Counted from the first letter of the stretch, positions 8,383-16,904 are shown. The stretch is DNA of 64,000 nucleotides from RHKX01 sp964641695 (GCA_964641695.1 CAZXKG010000001.1:1-64000), one strand, 5' to 3'. Made by a program: numbers and translations. Notes: a model not told the origin generated them from the sequence alone.

Positions 8383-9354
8383 AAGACGCTCGCCGAGACG
8401 AAGCCGAAATGGGCGACGCGGCAGTCTTCCCAGGAGTTTCTCGAAGTCATCAATCCGCTGGTGCCCGAGCTGATCGGCGGCTCGGCCGACCTGGCTCCGT
8501 CGACGAACACGCTGATCGACGGCTCGCCGTCGGTGCTGCGCCACGACTACGGCGGCAGGAACCTCCACTTCGGCGTGCGCGAGCACGCGATGGGGGCGAT
8601 CGTCAACGCGATGGCGACCACCGGGCTGCGCGCCTACGGCGCCACGTTCCTGGTCTTCAGCGACTACATGCGCGGGGCGATCCGGCTCGCCGCGATCATG
8701 GAGGTGCCGTCGATCTTCGTCTTCACCCACGACTCCGTCGGGGTCGGCGAGGACGGACCGACGCACCAGCCGATCGAGCAGCTCCCGGCGCTGCGCGCGA
8801 TGCCCAACCTGGACGTGATCAGGCCGGCGGACGCCAACGAGACGTTCCTCGCCTGGCACGCGGTGCTCGGCTCGAAGTCGCGGCCGACCGCGTTGGCGCT
8901 GAGCCGTCAGAAGCTGCCGATCCTCGACCGGGGGTCGATTCCCGACGACGCCGTCGAGCGCGGCGGGTACGTGCTGCGTGATGCCGACGGCGATCTCGAG
9001 CTGATCCTGATCGGGACCGGCTCGGAGGTGTCCCTGTGCATGGACGCGGCCGACCTGCTCGCGGGCGAGGGGGTCGCGGTCAGGGTCGTCTCGATGCCGA
9101 GCCCGACCCGCTTCGCGGAGCAGGACGAGGCCTACCGCGACCAGGTGCTGCCGAGGGCGGTGAAGGCGAGGTTGAGCGTCGAAGCCGCGGCGCCGCTCGG
9201 ATGGGATCGCTTCGTCGGCGACGAGGGCGAGGTCATGGGCCTCGACCACTTCGGGGCATCCGCCCCCGGCGGCGAGGTGTTCGAGCACTTCGGGTTCACC
9301 CCGGACGCGGTCGCCGCGCGCGCCCGCGGGCTCCTCGGGAGGTCGGCGAGTTGA
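8383..9354 (+). CDS. tkt: transketolase, C-terminal part (starts at assembly gap)
   Basis: The frame from 8383 reads KTLAETKPKWATRQSSQEF and reaches VPELIGGSADLAPSTNT by 8461. It then carries the pyrimidine-binding and C-terminal transketolase domains: HFGVREHAMGAIVNAMA, HDSVGVGEDGPTHQPIEQL, and GTGSEVSLCMDAADLL. The first 78 bases are visibly less GC-rich and duplicate the homologous end of the left piece, so they may not belong to this gene. Joining 7239-8372 directly to 8464-9354 would give one open frame of about 674 residues, a normal transketolase length. The stop overlaps the rpiB start. Confidence 0.9.
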   Translation, partial: KTLAETKPKWATRQSSQEFLEVINPLVPELIGGSADLAPSTNTLIDGSPSVLRHDYGGRNLHFGVREHAMGAIVNAMATTGLRAYGATFLVFSDYMRGAIRLAAIMEVPSIFVFTHDSVGVGEDGPTHQPIEQLPALRAMPNLDVIRPADANETFLAWHAVLGSKSRPTALALSRQKLPILDRGSIPDDAVERGGYVLRDADGDLELILIGTGSEVSLCMDAADLLAGEGVAVRVVSMPSPTRFAEQDEAYRDQVLPRAVKARLSVEAAAPLGWDRFVGDEGEVMGLDHFGASAPGGEVFEHFGFTPDAVAARARGLLGRSAS

Positions 9355-9809
9355 GGTTCGCCTGCGGCTTCGATCACGGCGGGTTCCCGCTCAGGGACAC
9401 GGTCTTCGACGCGCTCCGCGCGGCGGGACACGAGATCGTCGACGTAGGCGCGAGCGAGTACCACGACGGTGACGACTACCCGGACTTCGCCGTCGCGGTG
9501 GTCGAGCGGATGAAGGCGGGGGAGGCCGAGCGCGGGATCCTCGTCTGCGGCTCGGGAGCGGGGGTCGCCGTCGCCGCCAACAAGGTTCCGGGGATCCGAG
9601 CTGCGATGGCCCACGACACCTACACGGCGGCCCAGTGCGTCGAGCACGACAACTGCAACGTGCTGGCGCTGGGAGCGCGGGTGATCGGCCCGGAGATCGC
9701 CTCCGAGCTGGTGACGGCGTTCGCCGGCGCGGCGTTCAGCGGCGAGGAGCGGCATGCCCGCCGGCTCGCCAAGGTCGATCGGATCGAGGCGGGCGAGCTG
9801 CCGGTCTGA
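9351..9809 (+). CDS. rpiB: ribose-5-phosphate isomerase B (RpiB/LacA family)
   Basis: 152 residues from a TTG at 9351 that overlaps the transketolase stop (TTGA) and is preceded by GGGAGG at 9338-9343. The sequence has the RpiB fold landmarks: ACGFDHGGFPLRD near the N-terminus, the active-site ILVCGSGAGVAVAANKV (the usual cysteine at this GSG site is upstream, in LVCGSG), HDNCNVLALGARVIG, and a C-terminal basic helix with RHARRLAKVD. It interconverts ribose-5-phosphate and ribulose-5-phosphate (or a related aldose phosphate). Its location after transketolase supports a pentose-phosphate module. Confidence 0.85.
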   Translation: MRFACGFDHGGFPLRDTVFDALRAAGHEIVDVGASEYHDGDDYPDFAVAVVERMKAGEAERGILVCGSGAGVAVAANKVPGIRAAMAHDTYTAAQCVEHDNCNVLALGARVIGPEIASELVTAFAGAAFSGEERHARRLAKVDRIEAGELPV

Positions 9810-9836
9810 GCCCGGTTCGGGGGCGTTCGTTGGCGG

Positions 9837-9920
9837 CCGGGGCGGGGGAGGCCCGTCCCGGGCCGCGGCCTTCGGCCGCTTGGTTTGTGGATGGCCCGGG
9901 ACGGGCCTCCCCCGCCCCGG
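9837..9920. repeat. long perfect inverted repeat between rpiB and fdhD
   Basis: Bases 9837-9864 and 9893-9920 are perfect 28-base reverse complements (arm begins CCGGGGCGGGGGAGGCCCG). The 28-base centre holds its own small hairpin, GCGGCC-TTC-GGCCGC at 9865-9879. The element sits between convergent genes and could act as a bidirectional terminator, though there is no T-tract. Comparable large palindromes occur at 24854-25080 and 55311-55387. Confidence 0.9.
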
Positions 9921-9992
9921 TTGAGCGAGATCCCCGGTCGACCGCCGTTGGCGTCCGCCTCCGTTTCTCGAGAGCGATCAGGTGGTAGTGGG

Positions 9993-10742
9993 TCAAGTGA
10001 TCCGGTGTGGAGCTGTGTAGATGTTCACGGAGCCCTCGCGGGCGAAGCCGGCGAGGGTGATGTTGCGGTCGGCGGCGAGCTCGATCGCCAGCGAGCTGGG
10101 TGCGCCGACGCCGACCAGGATCGGGCAGTGGGCGACCGCCGCCTTCTGGACGAGCTCGAAGCTGAGGCGTCCGCTCACGCAGAGGACGTGGTCGTCGAGC
10201 GGCAGCAGCCCGTCGAGCAGGGCGCGGCCGATCGCCTTGTCCATCGCGTTGTGACGGCCGACGTCCTCGCGGGAGATCAGCAGCTCGCCATCGGCGGAGA
10301 AGAGGCCGGTCGCGTGGGTGCCGCCGGTCAGCTCGAACGCCGGTTGCCGAAGCCGCGACGGGAGGTCGGCGAGCAGCGCTTCTGAGATCGTCGGGCCGGG
10401 TGACGCGCTCGGCGCGGCGACGGCCACCTGCTCGATCGCGCCCTTGCCGCAGACGCCGCAGGAGGACGTCGCGTAGAAGTTCCGGGTGCCGGGATCGACG
10501 AGCAGCGGGCCCTCGACCTCGATCGCGTTGCCGGCCAGGTCCGGCGGCGGCGCAGCAGGGCGCGGCTCGTCGATCAGACCCTCACCGTGGAGGAAGCCGA
10601 GCGCCAGCTCCTCGTCGTTCCCCGGCGTTCGCATCGTCACCGCGATCGGCTTGCCGTCGACGCGGATCTCGAGCGGCTCCTCGACCGCGACCTCGTCGGC
10701 GACGCCCTCGCGCTCGACGCGCTTGTGCATGCGCGGGTCCAC
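9993..10742 (-). CDS. fdhD: FdhD, sulfurtransferase for formate dehydrogenase activation
   Basis: 249 residues. The N-terminal half has EEPLEIRVDGKPIAVTMRTP and ELALGFLHGEGLI; the cysteine loop is TSSCGVCGKGA, the CxxC that carries persulfide sulfur from IscS to the molybdenum cofactor. ATGLFSADGELLISREDVGR and HNAMDKAIGRAL follow, then SGRLSFELVQKAAVA, all typical FdhD. Its job would be to sulfurate the cofactor of the molybdopterin oxidoreductase encoded divergently at 10898-13135. The ATG at 10742 is the first in the frame. Confidence 0.93.
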   Translation of the reverse strand: MDPRMHKRVEREGVADEVAVEEPLEIRVDGKPIAVTMRTPGNDEELALGFLHGEGLIDEPRPAAPPPDLAGNAIEVEGPLLVDPGTRNFYATSSCGVCGKGAIEQVAVAAPSASPGPTISEALLADLPSRLRQPAFELTGGTHATGLFSADGELLISREDVGRHNAMDKAIGRALLDGLLPLDDHVLCVSGRLSFELVQKAAVAHCPILVGVGAPSSLAIELAADRNITLAGFAREGSVNIYTAPHRIT

Positions 10743-10897
10743 CCGCCCAGCTTAGGAGCGAAACGCACGGAACAGCGGCGTACCGGGGCGGGCGTTGGGT
10801 TCCGCGCGTTTCGGGGCGCAGGGCGTCGGCGACGAGCGGTCGTGCGTCATCCGGGGGTGCGGGAATTTGGCATCAACCATCTAGCCTTACTGCCGAG

Positions 10898-13135
10898 ATG
10901 CTGCGCAAGCCACGGAAGCGCCCGACGCCGAGCAACTGGGCGAGCCTGAAGCCGTTCGGGATCGGCGAGCAGCGGCCCAACAACTTCAAGGAGGTGGTCC
11001 GGGCCGCCTGGGAGAACCGTGACAGCGCCGAATACGCCTGGCGGATCCTCGACCGGGGAGTCTGCGACGGGTGCGCGCTGGGGACGAAGGGGCTGCGTGA
11101 CTGGACGCTCTCGGGGATCCACCTCTGCAACGTCAGGCTGCGGTTGCTGCGGCTGAACACGATGGGCGCGATGGAGCCGGATGGGCTGGCGGACGTGGGG
11201 CCACTGCGCGGGTTGCGGGGCCAGCAGCTTCGCGGGCGCGGACGGCTCGCGCAGCCGCTGCTGCGTCGCCACGGTGAGGACGGCTTCGCGCCGATCTCCT
11301 GGGAGGGGGCGCTGGAGCTGGCCGCGAGCCGGATCCGCGAGACGGGCCCCGAGCGCTGCGGCTTCTTCCTGACCAGTCGCGGCACTGCGAACGAGACCTA
11401 CTACGCCGCGCAGAAGGCGGTCCGCGCGATCGGCACCAACTCGATCGACAACGCCGCTCGGATCTGCCACTCGCCGAGCACGTTCGCGCTCAAGGACGCG
11501 CTGGGAGTGGGCGCCACGACCTGCTCCTACTCGGACTGGATCGGCACCGACGTGGTCGTCTTCATCGGCTCCAACGTCGCCAACAACCAGCCGGTGACGA
11601 CCAAGTACCTGCACGTCGCGAAGAAGGCCGGAACCCGGGTCGTCGTCGTCAACCCCTACCGCGAGCCCGGGATGGAGCGCTACTGGATCCCGTCGAAGCC
11701 GGAGAGCGCCCTGTTCGGGACGAAGATCGCCGACGACTACTTCCAGATCAGCACCGGCGGCGATATCGGCTTCCTGGTCGGGGTCCTGCGGCATCTGATC
11801 GAGCGCGAGCTGGTCGACGAGCAGTTCGTGCGCGAGCACACAATCGGGTTCCCGGCGGTCGCCGAGATGGCGCGAAGCCGGAGCTGGCCGGAGCTGGAGG
11901 CACTGGCCGGCACGACGCGGGAGCGGATGGGGGAGATGGCCGAGATCCTCGGCAAGGCTCGCAACGGCGTGCTCGTCTGGAGCATGGGGGTGACCCAGCA
12001 TCAGCGCGGCGAGGACAACGTGCGGGCGATCGTCAACCTCGGGCTCGCACGCGGCTGGGTCGGTCGCGAGGGGTGCGGCCTGATGCCGATCCGCGGGCAC
12101 TCCGGGGTGCAGGGCGGGGCCGAGATGGGCTGTTACGCGACCGCGTTCCCCGGCGCCCGGGAGATCAACCCCGCGACGGCGGGAGCGCTGGCTCGGCAGT
12201 GGGGGTTCGAGGTCCCGAGCGAGCCGGGGATGACGGCGCCGGCGATGATCGACGCCGCCGGCCGGGGCGAGCTCGACGTGCTGTTCGCGGCGGGCGGGAA
12301 CTTCATGGACGTGCTGCCCGACCCCGGCGACGTCGAGCGGGCGCTGGGCCGGATCCCGCTGCGGGTTCACATGGACATCGTCCCCTCCTCGCAGATGCTC
12401 GTCGACCCGCCCGAGGGCGGGGCGGTCCTGGTGCTGCCGGCCCAGACGCGCTACGAGATGGTCGGCGGGGTGAGCGAGACGACAACCGAGCGACGCGTCG
12501 TGCTCAGTCCCGAGATCGAGGGCAACCGGATCGAGGGCGCTCGCCCCGAGTGGCAGGTTCTGGGGGAGATCGCCGCCCGCGTGCGTCCGGATCGCGCCGA
12601 TGCGGTCCGCTTCGCCGGCACGCCGGAGATCCGCGCCGAGATCGCCCGCACCGTCCCGCTGTACGAGCCGATCGCGGAGCTGCGGGACGGCGGGGACTCC
12701 TTCCAGTACGGCGGCCCGCACCTGCCGTCGGGCACCGAGTTCCCGACCGCGGACGGCAAGGCGCGCTTCGTCGAGATCCCGATCCCCGACCCGCCTCCCG
12801 ACGACGGCAGGTTCACCGTCTCCACCCGTCGCGGCAAGCAGTTCAACTCGATCGTCCAGGAGCGGCGCGATGCGATCACCGGCGCCGGGCGCGACTCGGT
12901 CCTGATCGCGGCCGCCGACGCGGCGTCGCTGGGGCTGGAGGAGGGTCAGGAGGTGATCTTGCGCAACGATCTCGGGGAGATGCGGGCGCATGTCCTGACC
13001 GCGCCGATCGCCCCGGGCAACCTCCAGGTCCACTGGCCCGAGGGCAATGTCCTGATCGGCCACGACCGCTCGCCGCAGGCCGACGTTCCCGACTACAACG
13101 CCAGGGTCGAGGTCGTCCCGGCCCAGACGGGCTAG
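10898..13135 (+). CDS. FdhF/YdeP-type molybdopterin oxidoreductase (formate-dehydrogenase-like)
   Basis: 745 residues from the ATG at 10898; the frame is open further upstream but that sequence is low-complexity and overlaps fdhD. The N-terminus has a reduced cysteine cluster (CDGC at 56-59 and Cys77). The molybdenum-ligand position is Cys190 in ARICHSPSTFAL, where E. coli FdhF has selenocysteine. The cofactor-binding segments GTDVVVFIGSNVANNQPVTT, LVWSMGVTQHQRGEDN and the C-terminal KQFNSIVQERRDAITG are present. This matches the alpha-subunit-like family of YdeP and YyaE rather than respiratory formate dehydrogenase: no signal peptide and no electron-transfer subunit genes. Substrate is unproven. 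The neighbouring fdhD and cofactor genes fit. Confidence 0.85.
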   Translation: MLRKPRKRPTPSNWASLKPFGIGEQRPNNFKEVVRAAWENRDSAEYAWRILDRGVCDGCALGTKGLRDWTLSGIHLCNVRLRLLRLNTMGAMEPDGLADVGPLRGLRGQQLRGRGRLAQPLLRRHGEDGFAPISWEGALELAASRIRETGPERCGFFLTSRGTANETYYAAQKAVRAIGTNSIDNAARICHSPSTFALKDALGVGATTCSYSDWIGTDVVVFIGSNVANNQPVTTKYLHVAKKAGTRVVVVNPYREPGMERYWIPSKPESALFGTKIADDYFQISTGGDIGFLVGVLRHLIERELVDEQFVREHTIGFPAVAEMARSRSWPELEALAGTTRERMGEMAEILGKARNGVLVWSMGVTQHQRGEDNVRAIVNLGLARGWVGREGCGLMPIRGHSGVQGGAEMGCYATAFPGAREINPATAGALARQWGFEVPSEPGMTAPAMIDAAGRGELDVLFAAGGNFMDVLPDPGDVERALGRIPLRVHMDIVPSSQMLVDPPEGGAVLVLPAQTRYEMVGGVSETTTERRVVLSPEIEGNRIEGARPEWQVLGEIAARVRPDRADAVRFAGTPEIRAEIARTVPLYEPIAELRDGGDSFQYGGPHLPSGTEFPTADGKARFVEIPIPDPPPDDGRFTVSTRRGKQFNSIVQERRDAITGAGRDSVLIAAADAASLGLEEGQEVILRNDLGEMRAHVLTAPIAPGNLQVHWPEGNVLIGHDRSPQADVPDYNARVEVVPAQTG

Positions 13136-13746
13136 GCGAGCAGCCGGCGCTCGATCAGCGCCAGTTCGACCGGGTCGTTGGCGTTGGCGAACATCCACTC
13201 CGGGTCGCCGAAGCGGCGGAGCTCGCTTTCTCCGATCACCTCGCCGCCGAGCTCGCTGGCGAGCCGGACCATCGGCGAGCCGGTGACGAGGCCCTGGCGG
13301 AGCCTCGGCAGCAGGCCCGGCGCGTAGCGGCCGACCAGCGGCTGCGGGCGCGGGTTGGCAGGCATCGCGAAGTTGCTCCGGCGTCCCGCCAGCTCCGCGA
13401 TCAGGGCCGCCGGGAGCAGGGGCAGATCGCAGGCGATCACGACGATCGGGGCGCGCAGCGACTCCAGCGCGACGACGATGCCGGCGAGCGGATGCCGGGG
13501 CTCGTCGGGCTCGTCGAGGCGGGCGAGCTCCAGGGGCGGCAGCTCCGAATCGGGCTTGGCGACGACGATCGGTTGCAGGCCGGCGGCTCGGGCCGCGTCG
13601 ACCGGATACTGGATCAGCGGCTTGCCGGCGACCACGACGCTCGCCTTCGGGGTTCCCATCCGGCGGCTGCGACCTCCCGCGAGGATCACCGCCGAACGCG
13701 CGGGGGAATCGTCGGCGGAGATGCTTTGCGGCTGCTCGGGCGTCAT
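13132..13746 (-). CDS. mobA: molybdenum cofactor guanylyltransferase MobA
   Basis: 204 residues from the ATG at 13746. The nucleotidyltransferase loop is VILAGGRSRRMGTPKASVVV, with GKPLIQYPVD, then the metal-binding VIACDLPLLPAALI, and later ANPRPQPLVGRYAP. This is the MobA layout: GTP plus molybdenum cofactor gives the guanine dinucleotide form used by DMSO-reductase-family enzymes such as the upstream oxidoreductase. The 3' end overlaps that gene's 3' end by four bases. The gene is divergent from moeA, with starts about 23 bases apart. Confidence 0.9.
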   Translation of the reverse strand: MTPEQPQSISADDSPARSAVILAGGRSRRMGTPKASVVVAGKPLIQYPVDAARAAGLQPIVVAKPDSELPPLELARLDEPDEPRHPLAGIVVALESLRAPIVVIACDLPLLPAALIAELAGRRSNFAMPANPRPQPLVGRYAPGLLPRLRQGLVTGSPMVRLASELGGEVIGESELRRFGDPEWMFANANDPVELALIERRLLA

Positions 13747-13769
13747 CGCGGCGACGCATCTTGGCAGCG

Positions 13770-15074
13770 ATGATGGATCATCCGACGATGGCCAGCGAGC
13801 TGATCGAGATCGAGGACGCGCGGGCGCGCGTTCTCGCGGCCGTCGAACGGCTTCCCGCCGAGTCGGTGCCGTTGGCAAGGGCACCGGGGCGGATCCTCGC
13901 CGAAGCGGTCACGGCCTCGGTGTCGCTGCCGGGATTCGACAACTCGGCGATGGACGGATACGCGGTTCGCGCGGAGGACCTAGCGCGCGCGGCCGTCGAC
14001 TCGCCGGCGGCCCTGAGGATCGTCGGCGAGTCCCGTGCCGGGCATCCGGCGCAGGCCGTCGTCGGCCCCGGGGAAGCGATCGGGATCTCGACCGGGGCGA
14101 TGATCCCCGCCGGGGCCGATGCCGTCGTCCGGATCGAGGACACGACCCGCGCGGACGGAGAGGTTCGGGTGACGGCCGCGGTCCCGGCGGGGTCGAACAT
14201 CAGACGCGAAGGGGAGGACGTGGGCCGTGGCGAGGAGATCCTCGGCGCCGGGGCGATCGTCGGCGCCGCCGAGGTGGGGGCGCTGGCAGCCGTCGGGCGG
14301 GCGGAGGCCCGCTGCGCTCGCCGGCCGCGGGTCGCCCTCGTGTCCACCGGCGACGAGCTGACGTCCCCGGGGGAGGAGCTGCGGCCGGGAGCGATCTACA
14401 ACTCGAACGCGATCGCCGTCGAGGTGCTCGCGGCGGCGGCCGGCGCGGAGACGGTGTCGGTGGCCGTCACCGGCGACGATGCCGCGTCGACCCGCGAGAC
14501 CCTCGGTGCGGCGCTCGCCGGCGCGGACGTTCTCGTCGTCTGCGGAGGGGTGTCGGTCGGCGCGCACGACCACGTCAGGCCGGCGCTGGGCGCGCTCGGC
14601 GCCGAGCAGTCCTTCTGGGGGGTCTCGTTGCGCCCCGGCAAGCCGACCTACTTCGGGACCGTGGAGAGGGCCGGGGGGCGGAGGCTGATCTTCGGCCTTC
14701 CCGGAAACCCGGTCTCGGCGCTCGTCACCTTCCTGCTCTTCGTCCGGCCGGCGTTGCTCGCGACGCAGGGGGCAGCTGCGGACGTGAGTCGTGTGAGCGC
14801 GCGGATGGCGAGCGATTACGAGACGGCGCGGGGGAGGGGAGAGGCGATCCGCGTTCGGCTGGATGCCGATGACCGTGGCTGGCTGGCCACTCCGACGGGT
14901 CCGCAGGGATCGCATGTGCTGACGTCGATGATCGGCGCCGACGGCCTCGCGATCGCGCCGACCGAGACGGAGGTGCTGCGCGCCGGGGATCCGGTCCCGG
15001 TCGAGCTGCTGGACATGGGGAGAACCCGGCCGGGGGAAGCGATGACGGATGGGGGGGTAGCCTCGGGTCGATGA
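13770..15074 (+). CDS. moeA: molybdopterin molybdenumtransferase MoeA
   Basis: About 434 residues. Landmarks in order: FDNSAMDGYAVRAEDL near residue 50, GISTGAMIPAGADAVVRIED, RREGEDVGRGEEIL, the MoCF-binding VALVSTGDELTSPGEELRPG with YNSN, VLVVCGGVSVGAHDHVRPAL, and FGLPGNPVSALVTFLLFVRP. MoeA inserts molybdate into adenylated molybdopterin. Starts at TTG 13761, ATG 13770, ATG 13773 and ATG 13788 are all possible; 13770 is a compromise. The stop overlaps the next gene (ATGA), beginning a tightly coupled moeA-moaX-moaC-mog operon. Confidence 0.92.
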   Translation: MMDHPTMASELIEIEDARARVLAAVERLPAESVPLARAPGRILAEAVTASVSLPGFDNSAMDGYAVRAEDLARAAVDSPAALRIVGESRAGHPAQAVVGPGEAIGISTGAMIPAGADAVVRIEDTTRADGEVRVTAAVPAGSNIRREGEDVGRGEEILGAGAIVGAAEVGALAAVGRAEARCARRPRVALVSTGDELTSPGEELRPGAIYNSNAIAVEVLAAAAGAETVSVAVTGDDAASTRETLGAALAGADVLVVCGGVSVGAHDHVRPALGALGAEQSFWGVSLRPGKPTYFGTVERAGGRRLIFGLPGNPVSALVTFLLFVRPALLATQGAAADVSRVSARMASDYETARGRGEAIRVRLDADDRGWLATPTGPQGSHVLTSMIGADGLAIAPTETEVLRAGDPVPVELLDMGRTRPGEAMTDGGVASGR

Positions 15075-15757
15075 GCGCTGAGTCGACAACGGCCGGGATG
15101 CGGGTCGAGGTGAGGCTGTTCGCGTCGCTGCGTGAGGCGGCGGGGAGCGATCGGATCGCGATCGAGCTGGCTCCCGGCGCCAGTGTGGGCGACGCGCTCG
15201 AGGTCTTGGCACGGGTCCCCGGCCTGGGCGAGGCCCTTGCGGCGACCTCGCCGACGATGGCCGTCAACCGCGATTACGCCGATCCCGCGACGAGGCTGAG
15301 CCCGGACGACGAGCTTGCGCTCGTTCCGCCGGTGAGCGGGGGGGAGCGGGCCGGCGTCCACGCGCGGATCACCGAGCGGCCACTCGACGTCGGCGCGCTC
15401 TCGCGCATGGTCGTTCGCGACGGGGCCGGAGCCGTGGTCACCTTCCAGGGCGTCACCCGCGAGGTCGAGCGGCTCGACTACGAGGCTTACGCGGAGATGG
15501 CGCAGGAGCGGATCGAGTCGATCCTGGCCGAATGCGTGGCCGCTCATGGGCTCGAGGCGGCGCTCGCCGAACATCGGGTCGGAGCCGTGCCCCTGGGCGA
15601 GCCGAGCGTGGTCGTCGCCGTGGCCGCGGGCCACCGTGGCGAGGCGTTCGCGGGCGCGCGGGAGGCGATCGACCGGATCAAGGCCGAGGCGCCGATCTGG
15701 AAGCGAGAGATCGAAGGAGGTGAGTCGCGATGGGTGGAGGGCACGATTCCGGGCTGA
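15071..15757 (+). CDS. moaX: MoaD-MoaE fusion (MoaX-type molybdopterin synthase)
   Basis: 228 residues. Residues about 10-91 are the ubiquitin-like sulfur carrier MoaD, ending PPVSGG with the diglycine at 90-91. Residues about 92-228 are the catalytic MoaE (GAVVTFQGVTREVERLDYE, then RIKAEAPIWKREI with the conserved lysines). The diglycine normally has to be a free C-terminus to carry thiocarboxylate, so this fusion should need cleavage after Gly91. Such processing is known for M. tuberculosis MoaX. The MoaE loop after TFQGVTRE is shorter than usual. The gene overlaps moeA by four bases and moaC by 28. Confidence 0.88.
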   Translation: MSAESTTAGMRVEVRLFASLREAAGSDRIAIELAPGASVGDALEVLARVPGLGEALAATSPTMAVNRDYADPATRLSPDDELALVPPVSGGERAGVHARITERPLDVGALSRMVVRDGAGAVVTFQGVTREVERLDYEAYAEMAQERIESILAECVAAHGLEAALAEHRVGAVPLGEPSVVVAVAAGHRGEAFAGAREAIDRIKAEAPIWKREIEGGESRWVEGTIPG

Positions 15758-16227
15758 CGCACATCGGCCCCGACGGCGCGGCGCGGATGGTCGACGTCGG
15801 CGCCAAGGCTGAGTCCGAGCGGATCGCGGTGGCGGAGGCGACCGTGCGGATGAGCGCCGACACCGCCCGCGCGGTCGAGGCCGGCGACGGGCCCAAGGGC
15901 GACGTGCTGGGGACCGCGCGGATCGCCGGCATCAACGCGGCCAAGCAGGCGGGCTCGCTGGTCCCGCTCGCGCATCCCCTGCCACTCAGCTTCGCCGACG
16001 TACGGGCCGAGGTGGACGTGGCGGCAGGCACCGTGACGCTGACGTCCGAAGCCCGGTGCGTGGGCCGGACCGGGGTCGAGATCGAGGCGATGGCGGCGGC
16101 CTCGATCGCCGCACTCACCGTCTACGACATGGTCAAGGCGCTGGAGCGGGGCGTGACCATCGAGCGCGTGCGGTTGCTCCGGAAGAGCGGTGGCAAGAGC
16201 GGGGAATGGGCCGCGGGCCATGGCTGA
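15730..16227 (+). CDS. moaC: cyclic pyranopterin monophosphate synthase MoaC
   Basis: 165 residues with the full MoaC pattern: MVDVGAKAESER, KGDVLGTARIAGINAAKQAG, LVPLAHPLPLSF (catalytic His in AHP), GRTGVEIEAMAAAS, AALTVYDMVKALE and the lysine-rich KSGGKSG near the end. MoaC completes the first step of cofactor synthesis after MoaA; no moaA is visible in this window. The ATG at 15730 follows a strong GGAGGTGA site and lies inside the last 28 bases of moaX, so translation is coupled. Confidence 0.94.
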   Translation: MGGGHDSGLTHIGPDGAARMVDVGAKAESERIAVAEATVRMSADTARAVEAGDGPKGDVLGTARIAGINAAKQAGSLVPLAHPLPLSFADVRAEVDVAAGTVTLTSEARCVGRTGVEIEAMAAASIAALTVYDMVKALERGVTIERVRLLRKSGGKSGEWAAGHG

Positions 16228-16756
16228 GCCCACGCCGGGCCTCGGCGGCATCCGGGTCGCCGTGCTGACCGTCAGCACCTCTCGCGCCGAGGGCAGCGGC
16301 GAGGGGGACGCCGGCGGCGACGCGCTCGCCGCTTGCGCCGAGGAACTCGGCGGGCAGGTGATCGTCCGCGAGTTGATCTCCGACGAGCGGTCGGTGATCG
16401 TGGCGACCCTGCGCGAGGCATGCGACGTGCAGCGCTGCGAGCTGGTCCTGACTACGGGCGGCACGGGGCTGGCGCCCGACGACGTCACGCCGGAGGCGAC
16501 TCGCGAGGTCGCCGAGCGGCTGGCGCCGGGGCTGGCGGAGGCGATGCGGCTGGCCTCGCGTGAGTCGACGCCGATGTGGATGCTCTCGCGCGGGGTGGCC
16601 GCCACCCGCGGCAGCTCGCTGATCCTGAACTTCCCGGGCAGCCGCAAGGCGATCCCGGAGTGCTGGAACGCGATCTCCGGCGCGCTCCCGCACGCGTTGC
16701 GCCTCCTGGCGGGAACCGAACGTAGCCATGCTGCGGACAGCGACCGTCTCCGTTGA
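16220..16756 (+). CDS. mog: MogA/MoaB-family molybdopterin adenylyltransferase
   Basis: 178 residues from the ATG at 16220, overlapping the moaC stop by eight bases. The MoCF domain contains VAVLTVSTSRAEG, VIVRELISDERSVI, the substrate loop ELVLTTGGTGLAPDDVTPEA, and LNFPGSRKAIPECWNAI. The family adenylates molybdopterin before MoeA inserts molybdenum. It closes the moeA-moaX-moaC-mog operon. An in-frame start at 16190 would overlap moaC further and adds nothing conserved. Confidence 0.88.
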   Translation: MAEPTPGLGGIRVAVLTVSTSRAEGSGEGDAGGDALAACAEELGGQVIVRELISDERSVIVATLREACDVQRCELVLTTGGTGLAPDDVTPEATREVAERLAPGLAEAMRLASRESTPMWMLSRGVAATRGSSLILNFPGSRKAIPECWNAISGALPHALRLLAGTERSHAADSDRLR

Positions 16757-16904
16757 CATGGTTGCGGGTTGCCGGGCCTGAGCCTTGCTGGTGCAGCCAC
16801 GTTACCCGGGGTGTCGACCAGCTGGGGCGATCGGTAACCACGCGTGTGCGGCCGGCCGTAGAGCGTGAGCGTGGGCTTGCGCGAGGGGCTCTGGGGCGTC
16901 GCCG

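Noticed and set aside
10400..10897. upstream extension of the oxidoreductase frame
   Set aside because: It is antisense to fdhD, Arg/Pro/Ser-rich and unconserved; the ATG at 10898 gives a normal family N-terminus.
10847..13759. 970-codon antisense frame across the oxidoreductase
   Set aside because: Arg/Asp/Gly-rich shadow frame with no domain, opposite a complete molybdopterin enzyme and moving into mobA in the wrong frame.
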